Assembly (NCBI GenBank): GCA_947095585.1 | Contig: OX352766.1 | Location: forward strand, 22,062,939-22,126,938 | Direction of reading: 5' to 3' | Origin: Nephrocerus scutellatus | Lineage: Eukaryota > Arthropoda > Insecta > Diptera > Pipunculidae | Length of the DNA: 64,000 nt | Shown: positions 53,415-64,000 of the stretch, in pieces | How positions within the stretch are numbered: position 1 is the first letter of the stretch | Layout: each line of letters starts with the position of its first letter | The notes under the pieces: model-generated | Seen by the model: only the letters and a program-made list of their open reading frames with translations | What the model was told of the DNA's origin: nothing | Database searches by the model: none | Translations under genes and position numbers: made by a program

Positions 53415-56400
53415 TTGCAATATGTAACGCACTTATTTCGATGTTCAATTGTTTCATCAAAGGATTGTTTTAGAATTAAAAATTAAATTAAATTTGAAAC
53501 TTGGAATCATTTCATAAAATTAACTTACAAAATGCATATTATAGAGCTCGTAATTTCTTGACCTTCTCAATTGCAATATATAACGAAATTATTTCGATGT
53601 TCAATTGTTTCATCAAAGGATTGTTTTAGAATTAAAAATTAAATTAAATTTGAAACTTGGAATCATTTCATAAAATGAACTTACAAAATGCATATTATAG
53701 AGCTCGTAATTTCTTGACCTTCTCAATTGCAATATATAACGCACTTATTTCGAAGTTCAATTGTTTCATCAAAGGATAGTTTTAGAATTAAAAATTAAAT
53801 TAAATTTGAAACTTGGAATCACTTCATAAAATTAACTTACAAAATGCATATTATAGAGCTCGTAATTTCTTGACCTTCTCAATTGCAATATATAACGCAC
53901 TTATTTCGAAGTTCAATTGTTTCATCAAAGGATTGTTTTAGAATTAAAAATTAAATTAAATTTGAAACTTGGAATCATTTCATAAAATGAACTTACAAAA
54001 TGCATATTATAGAGCTCGTAATTTCTTGACCTTCTCGATTGCAATATATAACGCACTTATTTCGAAGTTCAATTGTTTCATCAAAGGATAGTTTTAGAAT
54101 TAAAAATTAAATTAAATTTGAAACTTGGAATCATTTCATAAAATTAACTTACAAAATGCATATTATAGAGCTCGTAATTTCTTAACCTTCGCAATTGCAA
54201 TATATAACGCACTTATTTCGAAGTTCAATTGTTTCATCAAAGGATAGTTTTAGAATTAAAAATTAAATTAAATTTGAAACTTGGAATCATTTCATAAAAT
54301 TAACTTCCAAAATGCATATTATAGAGCTCGTAATTTCTTGACCTTCGCAATTGCAATATATAACGCACTTATTTCGAAGTTCAATTGTTTCATCAAAGGA
54401 TTGTTTTAGAATTAAAAATTAAATTAAATTTGAAACTTGGAATCATTTCATAAAATGAACTTACAAAATGCATAATATAGAGCTCGTAATTTCTTGACCT
54501 TCTCAATTGCAATATATAACGCACTTATTTCGAAGTTCAATTGTTTCATCAAAGGATTGTTTTAGAATTAAAAATTAAATTAAATTTGAAACTTGGAATC
54601 ATTTCATAAAATGAAGTTACAAAATGCATATTATAGAGCTCGTAATTTCTTGACCTTCTCAATTGCAATATATAACGCACTTATTTCGAAGTTCAATTGT
54701 TTCATCAAAGGATTGTTTTAGAATTAAAAATTAAATTAAATTTGAAACTTGGAATCATTTCATAAAATGAAGTTACAAAATGCATATTATAGAGCTCGTA
54801 ATTTCTTGACCTTCTCAATTGAAATATATAACGCACTTATTTCGAAGTTCAATTGTTTCATCTAAGGATTGTTTTAGAATTAAAAATTAAATTAAATTTG
54901 AAACTTGGAATCATTTCATAAAATTAACATACAAAATGCATATTATAGAGCTCGTAATTTCTTGACCTTCTCAATTGCAATATATAACGCACTTATTTCG
55001 AAGTTCAATTGTTTCATCAAAGGATTCTTTTAGAATTAAAAATTTAATTAAATTTGAAACTTGGAATCATTTCATAAAATGAAGTTACAAAATGCATATT
55101 ATAGAGCTCGTAATTTCTTGACCTTCTCAATTGCAATATATAACGCACTTATTTCGAAGTTCAATTGTTTCATCAAAGGATAGTTTTAGAATTAAAAATT
55201 AAATTAAATTTGAAACTTGGAATCATTTCATAAAATTAACTTACAAAATGCATATTATAGAGCTCGTAATTTCTTGACCTTCGCAATTGCAATATATAAC
55301 GCACTTATTTCGAAGTTCAATTGTTTCATCAAAGGATTGTTTTAGAATTAAAAATTAAATTAAATTTGAAACTTGGAATCATTTCATAAAATGAACTTAC
55401 AAAATGCATATTATAGAGCTCGTAATTTCTTGACCTTCTCAATTGCAATATATAACGCACTTATTTCGAAGTTCAATTGTTTCATCAAAGGATTGTTTTA
55501 GAATTAAAAATTAAATTAAATTTGAAACTTGGAATCATTTCATAAAATTAACATACAAAATGCATATTATAGAGCTCGTAATTTCTTGACCTTCTCAATT
55601 GCAATATATAACGCACTTATTTCGATGTTCAATTGTTTCATCAAAGGATTGTTTTAGAATTAAAAATTAAATTAAATTTGAAACTTGGAATCATTTCATA
55701 AAATGAAGTTACAAAATGCATATTATAGAGCTCGTAATTTCTTGACCTTCTCAATTGCAATATATAACGCACTTATTTCGAAGTTCAATTGTTTCATCAA
55801 AGGATAGTTTTAGAATTAAAAATTAAATTAAATTTGAAACTTGGAATCATTTCATAAAATTAACTTACAAAATGCATATTATAGAGCTCGTAATTTCTTG
55901 ACCTTCGCAATTGCAATATATAACGCACTTATTTCGAAGTTCAATTGTTTCATCAAAGGATTGTTTTAGAATTAAAAATTAAATTAAATTTGAAACTTGG
56001 AATCATTTCATAAAATGAACTTACAAAATGCATATTATAGAGCTCGTAATTTCTTGACCTTCTCAATTGCAATATATAACGCACTTATTTCGAAGTTCAA
56101 TTGTTTCATCAAAGGATTGTTTTAGAATTAAAAATTAAATTAAATTTGAAACTTGGAATCATTTCATAAAATTAACTTACAAAATGCATATTATAGAGCT
56201 CGTAATTTCTTGACCTTCGCAATTGCAATATATAACGCACTTATTTCGAAGTTCAATTGTTTCATCAAAGGATTGTTTTAGAATTAAAAATTAAATTAAA
56301 TTTGAAACTTGGAATCATTTCATAAAATGAAGTTACAAAATGCATATTATAGAGCTCGTAATTTCTTGACCTTCTCAATTGCAATATATAACGCACTTAT

Positions 56401-59400
56401 TTCGAAGTTCAATTGTTTCATCAAAGGATTGTTTTAGAATTAAAAATTAAATTAAATTTGAAACTTGGAATCATTTCATATAATTAACTTACAAAATGCA
56501 TATTATAGAGCTCGTAATTTCTTGACCTTCTCAATTGCAATATATAACGCACTTATTTCGAAGTTCAATTGTTTCATCAAAGGATTGTTTTAGAATTAAA
56601 AATTAAATTAAATTTGAAACTTGGAATCATTTCATAAAATGAACTTACAAAATGCATATTATAGAGCTCGTAATTTGTTGACCTTCGCAATTCCAATATA
56701 TAACGCACTTATTTCGAAGTTCAATTGTTTCATCAAAGGATTGTTTTAGAATTAAAAATTAAATTAAATTTGAAACTTGGAATCATTTCATAAAATTAAC
56801 TTACAAAATGCATATTATAGAGCTCGTAATTTCTTGACCTTCTCAATTGCAATATATAACGCACTTATTTCGAAGTTCAATTGTTTCATCAAAGGATTGT
56901 TTTAGAATTAAAAATTAAATTAAATTTGAAACTTGGAATCATTTCATAAAATGAACTTACAAAATGCATATTATAGAGCTCGTAATTTGTTGACCTTCGC
57001 AATTCCAATATATAACGCACTTATTTCGAAGTTCAATTGTTTCATCAAAGGATTGTTTTAGAATTAAAAATTAAATTAAATTTGAAACTTGGAATCATTT
57101 CATAAAATGAACTTACAAAATGCATATTATAGAGCTCGTAATTTCTTGACCTTCGCAATTGCAATATATAACGCACTTATTTCGAAGTTCAATTGTTTCA
57201 TCAAAGGATTGTTTTAGAATTAAAAATTAAATTAAATTTGAAACTTGGAATCATTTCATAAAATTAACATACAAAATGCATATTATAGAGCTCGTAATTT
57301 CTTGACCTTCTCAATTGCAATATATAACGCACTTATTTCGAAGTTCAATTGTTTCATCAAAGGATTGTTTTAGAATTAAAAATTAAATTAAATTTGAAAC
57401 TTGGAATCATTTCATAAAATGAACTTACAAAATGCATATTATAGAGCTCGTAATTTCTTGACCTTCTCAATTGCAATATATAACGCACTTATTTCGTTCA
57501 ATTGTTTCACCAAAGAATTGTTTTAGAATTAAAAATTAAATTAAATTTGAAACTTGGAATCACTTCATAAAATTAACTTACAAAATGCATATTATAGAGC
57601 TCGTAATTTCTTGACCTTCTCAATTGCAATATATAACGCACTTATTTCGAAGTTCAATTGTTTCATCAAAGGATTGTTTTAGAATTAAAAATTAAATTAA
57701 ATTTGAAACTTGGAATCACTTCATAAAATGAACTTACAAAATGCATATTATAGAGCTCGTAATTTCTTGACCTTCTCAATTGCAATATATAACGCACTTA
57801 TTTCGTTCAATTGTTTCACCAAAGGATTGTTTTAGAATTAAAAATTAAATTAAATTTGAAACTTGGAATCACTTCATAAAATTAACTTACAAAATGCATA
57901 TTATAGAGCTCGTAATTTCTTGACCTTCTCAATTGCAATATATAACGCACTTATTTCGAATTTCAATTGTTTCATCAAAGGATTGTTTTAGAATTAAAAA
58001 TTAAATTAAATTTGAAACTTGGAATAATTTCATAAAATTAACATACAAAATGCATATTATAGAGCTCGTAATTTCTTGACCTTCTCAATTGCAATATATA
58101 ACGCACTTATTTCGAAGTTCAATTGTTTCATCAAAGGATTGTTTTAGAATTAAAAATTAAATTAAATTTGAAACTTGGAATCATTTCATAAAATGAACTT
58201 ACAAAATGCATATTATAGAGCTCGTAATTTCTTGACCTTCGCAATTGCAATATATAACGCACTTATTTCGAAGTTCAATTGTTTCATCAAAGGATTGTTT
58301 TAGAATTAAAAATTAAATTAAATTTGAAACTTGGAATCATTTCATAAAATTAACATACAAAATGCATATTATAGAGCTCGTAATTTCTTGACCTTCTCAA
58401 TTGCAATATATAACGCACTTATTTCGAAGTTCAATTGTTTCATCAAAGGATTGTTTTAGAATTAAAAATTAAATTAAATTTGAAACTTGGAATCATTTCA
58501 TAAAATGAACTTACAAAATGCATATTATAGAGCTCGTAATTTGTTGACCTTCGCAATTCCAATATATAACGCACTTATTTCGAAGTTCAATTGTTTCATC
58601 AAAGGATTGTTTTAGAATTAAAAATTAAATTAAATTTGAAACTTGGAATCATTTCATAAAATGAACTTACAAAATGCATATTATAGAGCTCGTAATTTCT
58701 TGACCTTCGCAATTGCAATATATAACGCACTTATTTCGAAGTTCAATTGTTTCATCAAAGGATTGTTTTAGAATTAAAAATTAAATTAAATTTGAAACTT
58801 GGAATCATTTCATAAAATTAACATACAAAATGCATATTATAGAGCTCGTAATTTCTTGACCTTCTCAATTGCAATATATAACGCACTTATTTCGAAGTTC
58901 AATTGTTTCATCAAAGGATTGTTTTAGAATTAAAAATTAAATTAAATTTGAAACTTGGAATCATTTCATAAAATGAACTTACAAAATGCATATTATAGAG
59001 CTCGTAATTTCTTGACCTTCTCAATTGCAATATATAGCGCACTTATTTCGTTCAATTGTTTCACCAAAGAATTGTTTTAGAATTAAAAATTAAATTAAAT
59101 TTGAAACTTGGAATCACTTCATAAAATTAACTTACAAAATGCATATTATAGAGCTCGTAATTTCTTGACCTTCTCAATTGCAATATATAACGCACTTATT
59201 TCGTTCAATTGTTTCACCAAAGGATTGTTTTAGAATTAAAAATTAAATTAAATTTGAAACTTGGAATCACTTCATAAAATTAACTTACAAAATGCATATT
59301 ATAGAGCTCGTAATTTCTTGACCTTCTCAATTGCAATATATAACGCACTTATTTCGAAGTTCAATTGTTTCATCAAAGGATTGTTTTAGAATTAAAAATT

Positions 59401-59589
59401 AAATTAAATTTGAAACTTGGAATCACTTCATAAAATGAACTTACAAAATGCATATTATAGAGCTCGTAATTTCTTGACCTTCTCAATTGCAATATATAAC
59501 GCACTTATTTCGTTCAATTGTTTCACCAAAGGATTGTTTTAGAATTAAAAATTAAATTAAATTTGAAACTTGGAATCACTTCATAAAAT

Positions 59590-62500
59590 TAACTTACAAA
59601 ATGCATTATATAGAGCTCGTAATTTCTTGACCTTCGCAATTGCAATATATAACGCACTTATTTCGTTCAATTGTTTCACCAAAGGTTTGTTTTAGAATTA
59701 AAAATTAAATTAAATTTGAAACTTGGAATCATTTCATAAAATGAACTTACAAAATGCATATAGTAGAGCTCGTAATTTCTTGACCTTCTCAATTGCAATA
59801 TATAACGCACTTATTTAGAAGTTCAATTGTTTCATCAAAGGATTGTTTTAGAATTAAAAATTAAATTAAATTTGAAACTTGGAATCATTTCATAAAATTA
59901 ACTTACAAAATGCATATTATAGAGCTCGTAATTTCTTGACCTTCTCAATTGCAATATATAACGCAATTATTTCGAAGTTCAATTGTTTCATCAAAGGATT
60001 GTTTTAGAATTAAAAATTAAATTAAATTTGAAACTTGGAATCATTTCATAAAATTAACTTACAAAATGCATATTATAGAGCTCGTAATTTCTTGACTTTC
60101 TCAATTGCAATATATAACGCACTTATTTCGAAGTTCAATTGTTTCATGAAAGGATTGTTTTAGAATTAAAAATTAAATTAAATTTGAAACTTGGAATCAT
60201 TTCATAAAATTAACTTACAAAATGCATATTATAGAGCTCGTAATTTCTTGACCTTCTCAATTGCAATATATAACGCACTTATTTCGAAGTTCAATTGTTT
60301 CATGAAAGGATTGTTTTAGAATTAAAAATTAAATTAAATTTGAAACTTGGAATCATTTCATAAAATTAACATACAAAATGCATATTATAGAGCTCGTAAT
60401 TTCTTGACCTTCTCAATTGCAATATATAACGCACTTATTTCGAAGTCCAATTGTGTCATCAAAGGACTGTTTCAGAATTAAAATTTCAATCAAATTTGAA
60501 ACATGGAACCGTTTCATAAAATTAACTTACAAAATGCATATTATAGAGTTCGTAATTTCTTGACCTTCTCAATTGCAATATATAACGCACTTATTTCGAA
60601 GTTCAATTGTTTCATCAAAGGATTGTTTTAGAATTAAAAATTAAATTAAATTTGAAACTTGGAATCATTTCATAAAATTAACTTACAAAATGCATATTAT
60701 AGAGCTCGTAATTTCTTGACCTTCTCAATTGCAATATATTACGCACTTATTTCGAAGTTCAATTGTTTCATCAAAGGATTGTTTTAGAATTAAAAATTAA
60801 ATTAAATTTGAAACTTGGAATCATTTCATAAAATCACTTACAAAATGCATATTATAGAGCTCGTAATTTCTTGACCTTCTCAATTGCAATATATAACGCA
60901 CTTATTTCGTTCAATTGTTTCACCAAAGGATTGTTTTAGAATTAAAAATTAAATTAAATTTGAAACTTGGAATCACTTCATAAAATTAACTTACAAAATG
61001 CATATTATAGAGCTCGTAATTTCTTGACCTTCTCAATTGCAATATATAACGCACTTATTTCGAAGTTCAATTGTTTCATCAAAGGATCGTTTTAGAATTA
61101 AAAATTAAATTAAATTTGAAACTTGGAATCATTTCATAAAATGAACTTACAAAATGCATTATATAGAGCTCGTAATTTCTTGACCTTCGCAATTGCAATA
61201 TATAACGCACTTATTTCGTTCAATTGTTTCACCAAAGGTTTGTTTTAGAATTAAAAATTAAATTAAATTTGAAACTTGGAATCATTTCATAAAATGAACT
61301 TACAAAATGCATATAGTAGAGCTCGTAATTTCTTGACCTTCTCAATTGCAATATATAACGCACTTATTTAGAAGTTCAATTGTTTCATCAAAGGATTGTT
61401 TTAGAATTAAAAATTAAATTAAATTTGAAACTTGGAATCATTTCATAAAATTAACTTACAAAATGCATATTATAGAGCTCGTAATTTCTTGACCTTCTCA
61501 ATTGCAATATATAACGCAATTATTTCGAAGTTCAATTGTTTCATCAAAGGATTGTTTTAGAATTAAAAATTAAATTAAATTTGAAACTTGGAATCATTTC
61601 ATAAAATTAACTTACAAAATGCATATTATAGAGCTCGTAATTTCTTGACCTTCTCAATTGCAATATATAACGCACTTATTTCGAAGTTCAATTGTTTCAT
61701 GAAAGGATTGTTTTAGAATTAAAAATTAAATTAAATTTGAAACTTGGAATCATTTCATAAAATTAACTTACAAAATGCATATTATAGAGCTCGTAATTTC
61801 TTGACCTTCTCAATTGCAATATATAACGCACTTATTTCGAAGTTCAATTGTTTCATGAAAGGATTGTTTTAGAATTAAAAATTAAATTAAATTTGAAACT
61901 TGGAATCATTTCATAAAATTAACATACAAAATGCATATTATAGAGCTCGTAATTTCTTGACCTTCTCAATTGCAATATATAACGCACTTATTTCGAAGTC
62001 CAATTGTGTCATCAAAGGACTGTTTCAGAATTAAAATTTCAATCAAATTTGAAACTTGGAACCGTTTCATAAAATTAACTTACAAAATGCATATTATAGA
62101 GTTCGTAATTTCTTGACCTTCTCAATTGCAATATATAACGCACTTATTTCGAAGTTCAATTGTTTCATCAAAGGATTGTTTTAGAATTAAAAATTAAATT
62201 AAATTTGAAACTTGGAATCATTTCATAAAATGAACTTACAAAATGCATATTATAGAGCTCGTAATTTCTTGACCTTCTCAATTGCAATATATTACGCACT
62301 TATTTCGAAGTTCAATTGTTTCATCAAAGGATTGTTTTAGAATTAAAAATTAAATTAAATTTGAAACTTGGAATCATTTCATAAAATCAACTTACAAAAT
62401 GCATATTATAGAGCTCGTAATTTCTTGACCTTCTCAATTGCAATATATAACGCACTTATTTCGTTCAATTGTTTCACCAAAGGATTGTTTTAGAATTAAA

Positions 62501-64000
62501 AATTAAATTAAATTTGAAACTTGGAATCACTTCATAAAATTAACTTACAAAATGCATATTATAGAGCTCGTAATTTCTTGACCTTCTCAATTGCAATATA
62601 TAACGCACTTATTTCGAAGTTCAATTGTTTCATCAAAGGATCGTTTTAGAATTAAAAATTAAATTAAATTTGAAACTTGGAATCATTTCATAAAATGAAC
62701 TTACAAAATGCATATTATAGAGCTCGTAATTTCTTGACCTTCGCAATTGCAATATATAACGCACTTATTTCGTTCAATTGTTTCACCAAAGGTTTGTTTT
62801 AGAATTAAAAATTAAATTAAATTTGAAACTTGGAATCATTTCATAAAATGAACTTACAAAATGCATATAATAGAGCTCGTAATTTCTTGACCTTCTCAAT
62901 TGCAATATATAACGCACTTATTTAGAAGTTCAATTGTTTCATCAAAGGATTGTTTTAGAATTAAAAATTAAATTAAATTTGAAACTTGGAATCATTTCAT
63001 AAAATTAACTTACAAAATGCATATTATAGAGCTCGTAATTTCTTGACCTTCTCAATTGCAATATATAACGCAATTATTTCGAAGTTCAATTGTTTCATCA
63101 AAGGATTGTTTTAGAATTAAAAATTAAATTAAATTTGAAACTTGGAATCATTTCATAAAATTAACTTACAAAATGCATATTATAGAGCTCGTAATTTCTT
63201 GACCTTCTCAATTGCAATATATAACGCACTTATTTCGAAGTTCAATTGTTTCATGAAAGGATTGTTTTAGAATTAATAATTAAATTAAATTTGAAACTTG
63301 GAATCATTTCATAAAATTAACTTACAAAATGCATATTATAGAGCTCGTAATTTCTTGACCTTCTCAATTGCAATATATAACGCACTTATTTCGAAGTTCA
63401 ATTGTTTCATCAAAGGATTGTTTTAGAATTAAAAATTAAATTAAATTTGAAACTTGGAATCATTTCATAAAATTAACTTACAAAATGCATATTATAGAGC
63501 TCGTAATTTCTTGACCTTCTCAATTGCAATATATAACGCACTTATTTCGAAGTTCAATTGTTTCATCAAAGGATTGTTTTAGAATTAAAAATTAAATTAA
63601 ATTTGAAACTTGGAATCATTTCATAAAATTAACTTAAAAAATGCATATTATAGAGCTCGTAATTTCTTGACCTTCTCAATTGCAATATATAACGCACTTA
63701 TTTCGATGTTCAATTGTTTCATCAAAGGATTGTTTTAGAATTAAAAATTAAATTAAATTTGAAACTTGGAATCATTTCATAAAATTAACTTACAAAATGC
63801 ATATTATAGAGCTCGTAATTTCTTGACCTTCTCAATTGCAATATATTACGCACTTATTTCGAAGTTCAATTGTTTCATCAAAGGATTGTTTTAGAATTAA
63901 AAATTAAATTAAATTTGAAACTTGGAATCATTTCATAAAATCAACTTACAAAATGCATATTATAGAGCTCGTAATTTCTTGACCTTCTCAATTGCAATAT
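59590..64000 (+). repeat. 1553-1554-bp (10-monomer) higher-order repeat, nearly three copies
   Basis: ATGCATTATATAGAGC at 59601 and 61154; TAGTAGAGC with TAGAGC at 59764, 61317 and (as TAATAGAGC) 62871; and the GGAACCGTTTC unit near 60507 and 62060 recur at 1553 or 1554 bp. The one-base difference fits AAAATCACTTAC near 60832 against AAAATCAACTTAC near 62386. The last copy continues past the window edge and is partly altered. Confidence 0.82.

Larger units (their letters stand above)
41793..64000 (+). repeat. 156-bp satellite array, block III (homogeneous subtype)
   Basis: About 143 units by length, same orientation. Nearly all carry CAATTGCAATATATAACGCAC with GTTCAATTGTTTC and GATTG; the GTCC/GACTG haplotype appears in only a few units (41.8, 46.9, 60.4 and 62.0 kb). 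Local variants include a 153-bp form lacking three bases (TTATTTCGTTCAATTG), CTTCGCAATTG, CGATGTTC with ATGTAACG, GGATAGTTTT, CTTCTCGATTG, ACAATATTCATATT, CACTTCATAAAA and ACGAAATTATTTCG. A 621-bp four-unit repeat is marked by TTAAATTGGAAAC at 47581 and 48202. The array runs off the window's right edge. No genes are visible. Confidence 0.96.

Noticed and set aside
1..64000. Mitochondrial control-region repeats or an AT-rich prokaryotic or protist genome
   Set aside because: More than 60 kb of pure satellite without any gene, plus a mariner with TA duplication, fits animal nuclear DNA; no organelle genes are seen.
1..64000. CENP-B box in the monomer
   Set aside because: The TTCG in TTATTTCGAAGTTC is the only resemblance; the rest of the 17-bp motif core is absent.
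1..64000. Telomeric repeats such as TTAGG
   Set aside because: No tandem TTAGG or TTAGGG runs are visible on either strand.

Overview
The window is about 97% one tandem satellite DNA, interrupted by two insertions of a Tc1/mariner-superfamily transposon. The basic monomer is 156 bp and about 24% GC by hand count of one representative monomer, in head-to-tail orientation throughout. I estimate roughly 400 monomers from length divided by period. There are no host genes, tRNAs, rRNAs or CRISPR arrays. The only real protein-coding gene is a mariner transposase. A very long, AT-rich, uninterrupted satellite carrying a mariner of this type points to nuclear heterochromatin, centromeric or pericentromeric, of an animal and most likely an insect. 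The sequence does not let me name the species.

Layout. 1-27940 is satellite block I, a mixture of several monomer subtypes arranged in many nested higher-order repeats (HORs); a 1952-bp tandem duplication at 1348-5251 is the clearest. 27941-28495 is a fold-back composite of two internally deleted mariner copies joined tail to tail. In both, almost the whole transposase gene is missing and a pure A tract (30 and 25 bases) stands in its place. 28496-40488 is satellite block II, again mixed subtypes with HORs of about 4448, 1246 and 1227 bp. 40489-41792 is a full-length 1304-bp mariner with imperfect terminal inverted repeats, a TA target duplication and an intact 361-codon transposase. 41793-64000 is satellite block III, more homogeneous and built mostly from one monomer subtype, with HORs of 2022 bp (13 monomers) and 1553-1554 bp (10 monomers).

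How the parts relate. The intact transposase has catalytic spacing DD41D (D159, D252, D294), which matches the rosa family of mariner-like elements. The deleted copies keep the same ends and could be mobilised by such a transposase. Both insertions sit at exactly the same TA in the monomer (inside TATATAA), and both lie next to the shorter 140-bp monomer variant. The satellite evolves by repeated local duplication of multi-monomer blocks. This shows in private variants recurring at fixed offsets (468, 936, 1227, 1246, 1248, 1553, 1952, 2022, 4448 and about 6550-6860 bp), and in a few monomers that switch between two otherwise linked haplotypes. All offsets were counted by hand from marker variants; exact copy boundaries are approximate.
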